Assembly: GCA_030762935.1 (NCBI GenBank)
Contig: CM060897.1
Location: 114,448,176-114,512,175, forward strand
DNA: 64,000 nt
Source of the DNA: Hymenopus coronatus
Lineage: Eukaryota > Arthropoda > Insecta > Mantodea > Hymenopodidae
Reading direction: 5' to 3'
The notes below the pieces were generated by a model that saw only the letters and a program-made list of their open reading frames with translations, had not been told where the DNA came from and searched no databases. Made by a program: the position numbers and the translations under genes. Every line of letters begins with the position of its first letter. Position 1 is the stretch's first letter. Of this stretch, positions 12,180 to 23,965 are shown piece by piece.

Positions 12180-12640
12180 GGCATAGCATGCCATACGTTG
12201 CGGTGGGAACCCAGTTTTCACTGTGCTGTGTGCAAGTCTTATTTAAGGTGATTTTCCAGCTGATAGCTTTCAATCTGGTGCTGATATATTGTTACTTTCA
12301 TTGTCTTTGATGGAAGAAGTTTTCTCTATAGTTTACGTCTTCGAAACAGTTTCATTATTCTTTATTTGTTCACTCTTAGAAACACTTACTTCATCCCTTC
12401 TATAGGACTGTGATCAGGGGTTTCTGACACATTATTTTCGCTACCAGTATTTTAGAAACTTAGGTTACTATCTATTTTTTATTGTCTTGCAAGATGGCCT
12501 TCTGCTTATAAACACATAAAGTGGGTTTATCCATGGATATGTACATCCAATGATTTATCCCTTCGTGAGATATTCATAGACTTCCTGGTAATTTTTCTAG
12601 GGCGACAGGCTTTACATACACTTTGGTCCGTGCCTATCCC
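12180..12640 (-). pseudogene. Jockey-like LINE ORF1 C-terminal relic (zinc knuckle region)
   Basis: Minus-strand translation across 12485-12530 gives C-L-x-x-AEGHLARQ, the remains of a CCHC knuckle (family form CFxCKxEGHLAxxC). A preceding WMYISMDKPTLC stretch is also typical of the nucleic-acid-binding ORF1 protein. Downstream the S/P/E-rich VSETPDHSPIEG fits the usual linker. Several frameshifts. Positioned just upstream (in minus sense) of the ORF2 relic, as expected for one element. Confidence 0.65.
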
Positions 12641-13794
12641 CATTCTACCCAGAGGCACATACGCTTACCGTCTCTCAAGGTTTGTGCGGAGGGAAAAGGT
12701 ACCCTTATAGGATATTAAAAATATAAATGCAATTTAAAATCTTAAAGGTTTAATAAGTCCTAATCTCGGGCACAACGGATACAAAAATTACCCGGATAAC
12801 ACATTTTATAAAGGCCTTTCCTAAATACAATTTTAGAGAAATAATAACTGTATAATAATGTCGATTGAGAAACTTCTCTGTGAGGAAACAAAAAAAAAAA
12901 ACAAAACAACAACAACAAAAAAAAAGGTTGCGCAGGAATTGTTAAAAACTAAACGAATATTCATATCTAGTTAATCTAATAACGACTCCGGACTCCAACC
13001 TACAGCTGTCTTTCTCATACACTCTCAAGCGACTACCTTCACTCAACCCCGAAAAAGCTGATCAGCCGGCAGAGGGGGACTGACGTCACGGGTCGAAGTC
13101 TTTAGCTAAGAAAGAGGCCTTCAATGGTACCGAAGCGGAATAAAGATTCGTATCAAGGAAGCTCCGGTATAACCTGACGACGAAAACTTATGAAACGGGA
13201 AAAGTCTGTTGAAATACCTGTTCATGTATTCTCTTGTGGATGCGTAATTTAATCCCAGATGGAGTAGATTTTCTTCTATAGCCTTATTAGTGATAACCGA
13301 CCTCAAAATGGATAGGGTTACTCTCTTATTTTTTGTCAGTAGAGGTCTGAGATGCAATGGTTTCTTGTTAACACTGCGACAACACTCCGGCAAGTGATTG
13401 CTCTTATGTTTGCTCTGGCATGCGGTAGTGAAGCTGGAACGTGAGATATTGCAGTTCGATGATAATCAACGGCGCGGCGCAACAGCATCCTTCGGAACGC
13501 GAGATTTCTCGAGACATCACGAGTCTTATATTCGAGATGTATCTCTAAGCTTCGGTTTCTCCTACCTTCGACAAGTTTCCAGAAGGTTTGTGATGTCATT
13601 TTCTTGCCATAAAAGAATGAAGAATTGCAGTGAGTTGTGTTATGAACTGGACTGAGGTGCACGAGCCATGGACGATGTACAGCTGTAAATTGTCAACTGT
13701 CTAACGTCAAGTGATTTGCAGAAGTGATTTAAAAGCTTTATTTGTAAGTGACATTTTTGAGCCAATAAAGTCATTAGTTACAATACTATGTTTT
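12641..13794. other. Unassigned sequence interrupting the LINE relic
   Basis: Separates two halves of the LINE ORF1. Includes an A/C-rich tract at 12890-12930 and a GC-richer block at 12970-13700 with overlapping short ORFs on both strands (85 residues +, 108 and 90 residues -). A perfect 10-bp palindrome TTTCTCGAGA lies near 13505-13515. No transposase, integrase or structural motif was recognised. Confidence 0.5.
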
Positions 13795-14100
13795 AGTATT
13801 TATTTATAAGCTCATCTGCAATTTTGTTATTTTCCAAATATAAATAAACGTCATCTTTTGATATTCTTGAAACGAATCTTATATTATCAGGGTCTGCAAG
13901 TCCTCTTACAGCTAGGACGCAATCCTTAATTGATATGTTCTCTTTTGATTCAATAATAGCTCTGGTGGGTATCGTTTGGGGTAGTTACTTGCTGAGATGT
14001 ATTATCTTTTTTGTATTTGGTGCCATTTCTGCAATAGGACCTTTTCTGTTTTCGTTCCTTAGGATTTAGTTGTCAGTTATTTCCGCATGTCCATAAGGTC
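13795..14100 (-). pseudogene. Jockey-like LINE ORF1 relic (mid domain)
   Basis: Minus-strand frame reads ESKENISIKDCVLAVRGL, then DNIRFVSRISKDDVYLYL and ADELINKY. This corresponds to the conserved middle part of Jockey-like ORF1 proteins (xxISRISNNRICIYL...LVDxFIN). One in-frame stop lies upstream (near 14015). It has the same strand and right order relative to the knuckle and ORF2 relics, so probably belongs to the same insertion. Confidence 0.7.
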
Positions 14101-14953
14101 AATGCTGTTTAGGATGGTATGTTAGCTGCCATTAGCAGCATTCGTTTGCTACAACCAATACAATGCTTGGTTTAGTGAATTTATACTGTTTAATAGTTAT
14201 TAATTACTTAAAACATAGCAGCGTTCATTACTGTATTTAAAATATCTTCCTCCGTTGTTGATTTTGCATTGCATTTTTCAACTATTCCTCACTATTTATT
14301 AAACTACAGCAAATACTCGAAGAATATGTTATCTCTAATGTTGTTTACTTACGACCACCGATAAATATTGCTGCCAATAAAACATTGCATTTCACGGTCC
14401 TGTACTATGATTGCAAACATAATCTTAGAAAGCATAAATGGTATAACGGTAAGTAATTTAAAGTTCCTATGAGTCTCTAACGTTAATATGAACTGCAAAA
14501 TTAATTGTATACGCCATATAATAAAAAGAAACCTTAAAACTGCTGGGAAAGAAAGTGAACTAAAATTTTATCAACTGCTGGGCGTGCTATGTTCTAATTT
14601 GAGATTTTTGAACAATTCGTAAAACGAAGAAACAAAAAGGAAAAGGAAGCCGCAGAAATGTATTCCTAATGAGTGTTGCAGGATGTGCGTTGTTAGACAA
14701 AAAGAGAAATACGAGATCAGAAAGAAACTTAGCACATTTAAGTTAACTGTGAAGAAACATCAATATAGAAATTGCCTAACAGTAAGTAACAGTGTCCGGA
14801 AAGTATCCCAACATTGGTACTAACTTATAAACCTATAGTTAATAGAAGCTTGGCAAACCGCAGAAAAGATGGAAAAAGCAAATATTTAATTCATGAGAAC
14901 TGTAGGTTAGGATTAGACACTGGGGCAGAAAGAGTGTTTTTCCTTTCCTTTTT
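14101..14953. other. AT-rich, partly LINE 5' region, otherwise unassigned
   Basis: The first hundred bases on the minus strand read NSIDLMDMRK, which may be further ORF1. The remainder has no recognisable feature. Confidence 0.3.
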
Positions 14954-15070
14954 ACTTTCTGTACACGCACTACGTACATTGTGAATAGAGAAGGTATTGC
15001 ACTCCACGCAAAAATTCGATTCCGAGATTTCACCGGAAATATATGTTTTAGGGTTCCCTGTATCCTTAAA
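14954..15070 (+). repeat. TPR family, palindromic end only
   Basis: ACTTTCTGTACACGCACTAC through the CCCAAAAATTCGA-like block to TATCCTTAAA. It is cut at its internal A-tract by the oppositely oriented copy that begins at 15073. Confidence 0.85.
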
Positions 15071-15072
15071 AA

Positions 15073-15918
15073 TCTGATGTGTTCCATTTACATGACTTTC
15101 TCTACATCTCTGCAACAAATTATTGTTAAAAATCTCATGCTTCTTTTTACCTCATGCTTATTGAAAAAAAATTAGCAGAAATGGTCTTATTATTTGCTTA
15201 CTTGTAAGTAGAAGCGAAATAAGGGAGTACCATAAGTTATAGTGGTACTCAAAAGCTGGTTGATATATGACTGAAGTTCCTTTGTTTGCATGGAAAAGAG
15301 TTGAGCAATTCCTGTATGAGAAAAGTATACGTTTTTAAAGCTGAAACCAATAATAACGAATACCTCAAAAACGATCAACTACACGAAAAAAAGTGTAGGA
15401 TATAAATTGTGTGCTTTATTGTGATCTATATTTTTTGTTCAGTAAGTTTTAGTCTATCTCTTACGGTTTACCAGTTATGAAAATTCAATAAATATCATCC
15501 AGAATAAAGAGGTCCTTAGAGGTTATTCCCAGAAAATTCAAGATATACATTTTATTTGGTATATAAATATATTTGATATACGGGATTTTAATCAAAATTG
15601 TTAGAGCCATTTTTTAGAAAATCAAAATTTTAGAAACATTTTCCATGTAAAGGGTAGTTGAGAGTGGAATATTTTCTTGAGAATCTTCGTGCCACATCTT
15701 TGGAAGATACGAACTTAAATATCACGTTTGGTATTTATCGGTCTTTACGTTTTTGAGCTATGCTGTCCACAGACGCACACACACGGACCTTTTTCTGAAA
15801 TGCTTTTTTTTTATTCAGGGGGTGCTAAAACGTGTATGGAATCCCGGTATCAAAATTTTGGGTGGAATACAATTCTTCCTCTATACACTATCTACATGGT
15901 ACGTGTGTATAAAGGAAT
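15073..15918 (-). repeat. TPR family copy, near full length, inserted in an A-run
   Basis: Begins TCTGATGTGTTCCATT directly after AAAAA of the opposite-strand fragment and ends near GTACGTGTGTATAAAGG. All internal landmarks are present, with a short (CA)n core. Confidence 0.9.
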
Positions 15919-17255
15919 AAACGAATTTTCAGGGGAGCTATTTTTGGGAAATTAATGCAGAACAAATGTAATTTGCGGTGTTTGTGTGTATGTGTATATC
16001 AGAGAGAGCGAGAGAGAGACAGAGAGAGAGAGATGTACGAAGTTAAAGTCAACGACATAGCCCATATCAATAAGTGGCAGTTATCACCCATATAAGATTG
16101 CTAAATACACTATGAATATAAAACAGGTTCTAGTATTCCAATAAATGATTTGCATTTTGAATGGGATAGTATCAAAGAAAACAACTGAACATAACAGCAT
16201 TCTCACATACGTGATTTATACAGTAAATGTGAGCAAATTATGCATTTATTTTCACACAAAGCCCTTTAATATAATAACGTCACCAATATGATAAGTTGTG
16301 CATGTTTTGACATTGTCAGATTAAAAAAAAAAAAAAAAGAATCCTTCATGACAGCTACAAAAATTTGACGTGTTTTCAATTAATAACATCCTATTTAGTG
16401 ATACAAAATAAATATTGTCTAGCAAGTTGAAGCTTAATTGTCAATGTGAGAAGACAGGGTTCCTATTTTAAATCACCGCACAAATGTAATAACAGTACTA
16501 TTATAACTTTAGAAAGTATCTTATCTTATATATTGTATTTTCCACATAAAAATACGAAAGGAGGGTAAAGCAATGGACATTAAAACAGCTTCTGGTAAAC
16601 CTGTTCAAAGTATTGATAAATACTGACCGTCTATTACCTGTCAATCTATAATTTATTTGTATTAGTGCAGCGTGACTAATAGCAACATTATACTTTTAAT
16701 CATTATCCACTGTACTATTTTTCCAATTTTCTAATTTAATCGAAGTTAATGTTAAAATTAATATATACTAAAAATGGATTTAAAAATATTTAAATGTCTA
16801 AAAATAAATTAAAGAAAAATATTCTATGTAAAGAATTTATTTAAAGTTGCTTTACCAGCGGCAAATCCTTCTGAAACTCGAGAAAATAGAAATGAAAATA
16901 AATATACAACTTTTATTAACAATTTCTTTCTAGTAGGTGGTTTAAATGTTCATGATATCTATTAGTAATTAAGCCATATAAACTTTTCTTAAGGTATTGT
17001 TTGACTTTCTATATCTTTATCTACAACTACATAACTGCATCACTCATAATAAGAGAGAAAATCGCAAATTCAAAACCAGCACTTGATTGGATGCATAATA
17101 TGAATAAAAAAAAAAAAAGTTCATTTATCCTCTGCAAGTTTTGTTTACTAATGAACCTATGCTAGAGAAAAGAAAGACGGCCTAAGATATTTTATAGAAG
17201 CCGTATAACAGTTCAACATAATTAACCATTAAGTTTAACAACGCATTTTTAAAAA
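15919..17255. other. AT-rich spacer with (GA)n tract
   Basis: A GA-rich simple repeat lies at 16001-16033. The rest is AT-rich sequence with A-runs at about 16321-16338 and 17104-17118, and no recognisable gene. Confidence 0.6.
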
Positions 17256-17485
17256 CCTTATGTGTTCAATTCACATGACCTTCTCTACGTTTCTGCAAAA
17301 AATAGTGTTAAAAAGCTTATGCTTTCATTTACTTCATGCTGATCGAGAAACAATTAGCAGATATAGTCTTATTACTTGCTTCCTTGAAAGTAGGAGCAAA
17401 ATGAGGGATTATCATAGGATAAAGTGACAGTCAATAGCTAGTTGTTATGTGCCTGAAGTTCCTTTGTTTGTATGGACAGGGGTTG
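17256..17485 (-). repeat. TPR family fragment, joined to an opposite copy
   Basis: Contains the non-palindromic end (TTATGTGTTCAATTCACATG) through TTTGTTTGTATGGACAGG. It stops abruptly where the + copy starts. Confidence 0.85.
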
Positions 17486-18344
17486 AGAAGGTATTGTAAT
17501 GCAACCAATAATTCGATACCGAGATTTCACTGAAAATATATGTTTTGGGGTCCCCTGAGTCCTAAAAACGCATTTTTTAAAAAAAATCTGTGAGTGTGTG
17601 TGTATGCCTGTTTGTGTGTGTGTGTGTGTGTGTGTCTGTGGATAGCATAGCCCCAAAACAAAAAGACTGATAAATACCAAACTTGGTATTTAGGATTAAT
17701 ATCTTCCAAGGATGCGACACGTAGATTTTCTAAAACTCCCCCTACTAAAGACTACCCTTTACATGGAACTTTTTTCGAAAATATTTATTTTCTTAAAAAC
17801 GGCTCTAACGATTTTGATTAAAATTCTGTACATTAAAACTATTTATGTCCGAAATATAATGTATATCTCGAATTTTTGGGGAATAGCCTTTTAAGACCTC
17901 TTTATTCTGGATGAATTTTGCTTAACTGCTAAACCATAAGAGATAGAAAAAAACTCAGAAAACAAAAAATGTACATCACGACAAAACATACAATTTATGT
18001 CCTTTACGATTTTGTTGTGGAGGTAACCGTTTCTGAGATATTGCTTGTTATTGGTTTCAATTGTGAAGTACTTAAACTTTTCTCAGACAGGAAGTGTCCG
18101 TTTTTCTTTTGTTCTACTCCTGGCCAAGCAAAGAAGTGATTTGCAATGACGACGATAGCTTTTAAAATGTTTGACAATCACTTCAGCATAGCGCATTCCC
18201 TTATTCTCTCCTACTTATAAGGAACTAAGTAATAAGAACGTTCTGCTAATATTTATCTCGATTAGCATTGTGTACAAAGAAGAATAATATTTTGTAGGAG
18301 GTTTGTATAGCAGTTTGAGAAAGTCATGGAGTGTAACACATCAG
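17486..18344 (+). repeat. TPR family copy lacking its terminal palindrome
   Basis: Starts at GAAGGTATTGTAATGC, so the palindrome is missing although the rest is complete to CACATCAG at 18344. The (GT)n core at about 17587-17640 is long. The join with 17256-17485 looks like recombination between inverted copies. Confidence 0.88.
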
Positions 18345-18350
18345 ATTTTT

Positions 18351-18658
18351 TTTCATAGAGATACTGGTTTTTATTGGCTTCAGTTTAACAATACTTAAAT
18401 TTTTCACATACGGGGATGTGTTAACTCTTGTTAATGCAAAGAAATATATTTCATCCATATGGCAACCAGTAATTAAAAGATTTAGCTATTCATTTAATGT
18501 ACGGTACTTCCTATTTCCCTTCTACTTACGAGGAAGCAAGTAGTAAGATCTTTTTTGCTATTTTTTTCCCAATTAGCGTTAAGTAGATAAAAGAATAAGC
18601 TTTATAACAATAATTTATGTGGAGGTATAGGGAAAGTCATGTCAATAGAACACATCAC
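18351..18658 (+). repeat. TPR family, 3' half following a nested-insertion T-run
   Basis: Resumes at the internal TTTTTTTTCATAGAG site, which in full copies reads TTTTTTTCGTGGAG, and runs to the terminal CACATCAC. This is the right half expected if the preceding copy had inserted into the same internal T-tract used at 62845/63700. Confidence 0.8.
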
Positions 18659-19347
18659 ATTTTTTTTAAATTAGTTAGTGAACTGTTTATTTTTGTCTGT
18701 CTGTATACACCACTTATGAGTGTAATACTTTAAAATTACTTCGTGTACCACGTGGTTTGATTACATGTGTCACTGCAGCTTTTTAGAATCTCAGCTTCCC
18801 CAGCCTTCACAATAGTAATTTTGAGTACAAACTTGCCTTCGGCTGCTCAGTGGTTTGCACTTTAAGATTCTTTTAGAATTCAAACTAATAAGTTCGTTCT
18901 AACGACGATCTTCTGCTGGTATTTCAGGTTGATTAGTCTTGGAGCACGTGCTGAAATGCAAATAACTATTCCTACTGAAATAATACTTCCAGCACTACTG
19001 TAAGAATACTTCACTATATTCTAAATATTTAAACACTAAAATGTTGCCAGATGGGCAAGATTACAATCACTTTTACAATGAAGTTTGAATTCTGGTCGCA
19101 AGACCAATACTTTGTTGAGCGTGCGTACTGCACCCACGCGTAGTAGCAACTCAAGCGCTACTTATCTCCCGCCGTACCACTGGCTATGAGAAACAAATGA
19201 ACATTTCTTTTGCCTTTCAATTAGTTATGGACATTGCACTTTACATAATATTCTCAAAGTTACATAACATATTAAGCCATGCACTTTGCATCATTTTGAT
19301 ACACTTTACTTTCATATGCAATTCGCATACGAGCATTTACTATTTTT
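18659..19347. other. Unassigned spacer
   Basis: Mixed composition with no recognisable repeat or domain on either strand. Confidence 0.4.
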
Positions 19348-20288
19348 ACTTTCTCTAATGTAGAATTACATAGTGTATAGAGAAGGTATTGTATTCCACC
19401 GAAAAATTCGATATATAGATTTCACCGGAAATACGCGATTTAGAATTCCCTTTGTCCAAAAGAAGCATTTTTGGGAAAAAGTCCTTATGTGTGTGTGTGT
19501 GTGTGTGTGTCATGTGTCTGAGAACAAGGTAACTCAAAAACGAATACTCCGTAAAATACCAAACTCAATATTTAAGACTAGTATCTTCCGTGTGTGTGTC
19601 CGAGTGTCTGTGAACACGATAACTCAAAAACGAAAAGTCGGTAAAGTACCAAACTTAGTATTTAAGTTTAGTATCTTCCAGGAATGCGACACGAAGATTT
19701 TCAGAAAAATCCCCCCACGACAAGCTACCTTTTATATGGAAAAAATATCGAACATTTTGATTTTTTCAAACTGGCTCTAACGGTTTTCATTAAACATATT
19801 TATATGGAAAATAAAATGTAGATCTTGAATTTTCTGGGAATAGCCTCAAAAGATCTTTTTTATTCTGAATGAATTTTGCTGAATTTTGAGTAAATCGTAA
19901 AGAGGTAGACAGAAACTTACCGCACAAAAATGTAGATCACGCTAAAACACACAATTTATGTCATATACGTTTTTTTTTCGTGGAATTAATCATTTCTGAG
20001 ATATTCCCTGTTACTTGTTTCAGATTTAAAATACTTACGAAAGTTGTAAACTCCTGGTCCTACATAGAAATTAATTTCAATCACATGGCAACCAGCTTTT
20101 AAAAGATTTGACTATCGTTTTGGCGTAGTGTATTCCCTTACTTTCCTTCCACTTACAAGGAAGCAAGTAATTAAGAGAAATTCTGCTAATGTGTATCTCA
20201 ATTATCACAAAGTAAATAGAAGAATATGTTTTTTAAAAATAATTTGTTACAGCGATGTAGATAAAGTCATGTGAATAGAATACATTAG
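19348..20288 (+). repeat. TPR family copy with internal tandem duplication
   Basis: Complete from ACTTTCTCTAATG to CATTAG. The segment holding the GT tract, CTCAAAAACG and GTATCTTCC is present twice in tandem (19502-19589 and 19590-19679), making this one of the longest copies. Confidence 0.92.
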
Positions 20289-20299
20289 ATTTGTTTATA

Positions 20300-20941
20300 C
20301 ATAGTTTACGTTTCTGACATTGTTTTCCGAATCGTTTTCATGTGCTGGCTATTAGTACATATGTACTTGAAAGGCAATTATTGTAGGCACGTTTATGCGT
20401 GTATTTCTGTATCGTAAAGTTAATATGTACGTTAATTTTATTCACAAATAATAAATATTTTAACAAAGTCAAACACTGGACGTAAATCCTGATTGCCTTT
20501 TGTCTCTTATGTGAAGGCTGAGGGGAGAAACTCGATGGGAAACAAGATCCAGATGACGACGACGGGTGCAGGCCTGCACTGAGTCCATAACAAACATAGT
20601 CGGAACGCCACCCGCCGGTGCACGTACACATATCCTGAGCCTCTGTCAGATCTCCAGAGGAAGCGTCAAGCCCGGGGCCAGGTCCCGACCGAGCAGTTAC
20701 GACGACGAAGATGCGTCAGGATAACCTTTTAAAATGCGCAATTCACCATCCAGCTGCAATCCGCCGACCACCGTCGCCTCATCCTTCTACTCTGAAAGAT
20801 AGATGATTAATACAGCATGGAAACAGGAAATAGTAGACCGGAAAATTTGGTTGATGTACAGGCTGTTGGTTTCTTTAGACGAATGACCTTTAGCGAGGAT
20901 ACGGTGACCTAGCCTACCTTGATAAAAAGGTCTTCAAATAG
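20300..20941 (-). other. Probable 3' untranslated region of the adjacent LINE relic
   Basis: Lies immediately downstream (minus sense) of the LINE C-terminal relic and is GC-richer around 20510-20790. An AATAAA signal occurs on the minus strand near 20437-20442. No further protein motif. Assignment rests on position only. Confidence 0.4.
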
Positions 20942-21655
20942 TTATTCTCCAATCTTCTTACTGTCTTTTTGAAACAATTCATCTACCACTACATTTCTAT
21001 CTATTTTAAACCATTTCTTAATAGTATACTCTTTTCTCCAAACTTCAGTCCCTTTACATTTAAATAAAATGTGTTCCATATCTTCATTTCCGCCACATAT
21101 AGGACATTGGTATTGTGGAATACCTTTCCTTAAACCTTTTAACCTCATACTCCTGCTTTTAGCCATGCAATACCTTATGCTCCTCTTTATTTGTCACATC
21201 TATATACTTTTCCCTTTCCCATGAGTCTTTCATTGGTATATAGAAAACTAGAGATCTCTTTTCAGCTATCTCACTAAACGTTTTTTGTATTTCTATATCC
21301 TGAAAACTTTTCCTCGCCAGCTTCCAGAAAGTATTCACATTATTTTCACTTCTTCTCCACCTTTCCCCTAACCCACTACTTTCCAATTTATTTCTGAGAG
21401 AATCTACACATCCCTTGTTCTTTGAACTTTTCTCTTGATATACTAAACACTGTTGTAACAAATTTCTTACCTTCCAATTTCAATATTCTATATCAAAAGT
21501 TCAATATCCTTTCTATAATGTTTCCCTTACTTGCCACTGTACCTAGTTCTATTTGTGCTACCTGCCTAACGGTTGCATTTGGAAACCCAAGCATTTCTTT
21601 GTAAATTTTCCTATGCACCTTATCTATAAATAAGCGGCTACTCGAATTGCTAAAG
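20942..21655 (-). pseudogene. LINE ORF2 C-terminal relic with CCHC zinc motif
   Basis: Minus-strand frames, 5' to 3' (minus sense), read KEMLGFPNATVRQVAQIELG and ERILNF-YRILKLE, the conserved post-RT region. The next frame (21159-21461) has GLGERWRR and WEREKY, then 20942-21166 has CPICGGNEDMEHILFKC. That last motif is a C-x2-C-x7-H-x4-C zinc-binding motif common at LINE ORF2 C-termini. A stop lies near 21495 and a frameshift near 21160 (KVLHG versus MAKSRSMR). The clade was not determined. The RT core is absent, and the 5' side is cut by a TPR fragment. Confidence 0.8.
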
Positions 21656-21742
21656 TCTCTCTCTTATAGTTTACAAGGTATGTAAGTCCAGAAACTATTC
21701 CCAGAAAATTCAAGAGATACATTTTACTTGGCATGTTAGTGA
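21655..21742 (-). repeat. TPR family short fragment
   Basis: Only the TCTTATAGTTTACAAG to TTTACTTGGCATG portion, including CTATTCCCAGAAAATTC. It sits at the edge of the LINE relic. Confidence 0.75.
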
Positions 21743-21933
21743 CTTCAATATTTTCACCACGTGGTTCATGAGTACCTGATAAATTATTCATGTTACGTTA
21801 TAGTATTTATTATATTATTCTGTCAAAATATTCTAAATTCATATTAAATATATATTTTACATTTCCTTAACTTGCTAAGGTATTTTTAGCTGGGTACGTC
21901 AAAGGATGGAAAGGAATATGTCACTGGACATTA

Positions 21934-22700
21934 CCGTGATGTCAATACCCTCATTGCAAACTTTTGTGGTTTATAAAGGGGACTAAGAAGATACAGCTCT
22001 GATTAGGAACCCATGTCCGAAAATGTATCGTTTCTATGCAAAATCGGTTTGACTCGATTTCTCGCAATTCACTACCGACAAGTGTGCTCTAAAGAGTGGT
22101 TCCACGTGGCGATCCTGATGTTCATTACACAAAGTTTACTTGAGAAGCATGTTGTCGCACACACGTCCCACAAGACCTGGTGTGTGTTCAATAATGTGAG
22201 CTACCTCCAAATCTCTTTCAACAAGATCTTCTTTCGACTCTAAAGGAATCTCATAAAGCTCTTCATGTAGCCCCAAAGGAAAAAAGTAAAGAGGAGTTAA
22301 ATCTGGCGACCGTGGTGGCGAAACAATTGGAACACCTCGACCTATACATCTACTCCCCTAATGTATGGAGGAGATGTTCGCGGCCTTCAAGTGGAAAGTG
22401 CGCTGGTGCTCCATCATATTGGTACCACATTTGCTGACATAATGCCAATGTCAAATCTTCACAGAACTCTACCAGTACCTTTTGCAGGAAGATCAAGTAC
22501 CCGGGACCCTGGATGTAAAAGCCGAGGGACTGCAGTGCACGCCGTTCCGTGAACTGGGAGATTTAAAATCAAATTGATTTTCAAACTGATTTTATATCGA
22601 AACGATACATTTCCGGAGACGGGTTTATAATCAAAACTTTATATACTAAGTCTCCTCTACAATCCCCAGAAGTTTGTAATATGAATTATGAATCACCCTG
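21934..22700 (-). mobile_element. Internally deleted Tc1/mariner-IS630-type transposon
   Basis: Imperfect terminal inverted repeats of about 110 bp: TCCGAAAATGTATCGTTTC on the left pairs with GAAACGATACATTTCCGGAG on the right. The homology extends out to TA dinucleotides at 21932-21933 and 22701-22702. Only about 770 bp long. The minus-strand interior keeps the second and third catalytic blocks of a DDE_3 transposase (YDGAPAHF and PPRSPDLTPLYFF). The N-terminal DNA-binding part and first aspartate are missing. The third catalytic aspartate (family LTPLDFF) is read as Y near 22286, next to a frameshift. Non-autonomous and dead. Confidence 0.82.
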
Positions 22701-22702
22701 TA

Positions 22703-23040
22703 AAACAATATTGTATCATGTACCAGGTGTGCCGAGGAGAGTGATGAACACCTATGTAAACTAAAGGACGGTGGCACCCTCGTCCCATGTATGGGAATAT
22801 TCCCTTTAGAATAGCATAAGCCCTCCAAGACCTTAATCCATATATAACCGCACGTTCAGGGGACATTTTTGACTTGCAACTTGAACGAGCAGCTGGTATT
22901 CATCGGTACGCCTGTTGATTGCTGTCACCTTTCTGTATGCATATGATTTCTTTTTTTTAAATAAATGTGCGTTTCTGAATCAAACTTTCACACTAATTGC
23001 AAAAATGAAAAACGTTTCCGCATATCACGTAAGAATTTTT
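22703..23040. other. Unassigned spacer
   Basis: No recognisable feature; a short T-run lies at about 22951. Confidence 0.4.
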
Positions 23041-23965
23041 ACTTTCTCTACACGTAATATACTGTACACATAGTGTATAGAGGATGTATTGTATTCCATC
23101 CAAAAATTCGATACCGAAATTTCACTGGAAATACATATTTTAGGATCCACTGAATCCAAAAAAAGCATTTTCCGTAAAGTGTCCGTGTGTGCGTGTGTGT
23201 ATGTGTGTGTCTGTGTGTGCGTGTGTGTATGTGTGTGTGTCTGTGTGTGTATGTGTGTGTGTCTGTGTGTGTATGTGTGTGTGTGTGTCTGTGGACAGCA
23301 CAGCTCAAAAACGAAAACACCGTTAAATACCAAACTTAGTATTTAAGTTTGGTATCTTCCAAGCATGCAACACGAAGATTTTTAAGAAAGTATCCCCACC
23401 CCAAACTATCCTTTACAAGGGAAAATGTTCGAAAATTTTGATTTTCTCAAGACAAGAATGGCTGTAACGATTCTGATTAAAACACCACATATTAAAGCCA
23501 TTTCCATTACAAATAAAATATATATCTTGAATTTTCTGGGAATAGCTTCTGAAGGCCTGTTTATTCTGGATAAATTTTGTTTCATTTTGCGTAACCAGTA
23601 AACCATAAGAGATAGAAAAAAACCTAACAATACCAAAAATGTAGATTTTGTTAAAATACACAATTTATGTCATATACATTTTTCCTTGGAGTTCACCTTT
23701 TCAAGATATACCTTCGTATTACATTTAGTTTTAAAATATCTAGTACATTTCTCATGTGGGATTTCAGTTTCATAGCAACCGCATTTTAAAACATTTAACT
23801 GTCGGTTTAGCATAGTGTATTCACTTATTATCTGTCTATAAGGCTAAGCAATAAGACCGTTGCTGCTAATGATTATCTGCTTTAGAATTAAGTAGATAGA
23901 ATAAACTTATTAACAATAATTTGTTGCAAAGATGTAGAGAACTTGATATGAATGGAGCACACAAA
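23041..23965 (+). repeat. TPR family copy, near full length, long GT tract
   Basis: ACTTTCTCTACACGTAATAT at the start and AATGGAGCACAC near the end. The (GT)n-rich core at 23180-23290 is the longest in the window and produces His-Thr frames on the minus strand and Cys-Val frames on the plus strand, which are artefacts. Confidence 0.92.

Noticed and set aside
13121..13662. Overlapping ORFs of 85-108 codons on both strands
   Set aside because: Mutually overlapping on opposite strands in a GC-richer block with no motif; at most one could be real and none is supported.
23025..23346. Overlapping ORFs rich in His-Thr or Cys-Val across the GT tract
   Set aside because: Produced by the (GT)n/(CA)n repeat; the same artefact recurs in other TPR copies at 17438, 54767 and 61177 without any conserved protein.
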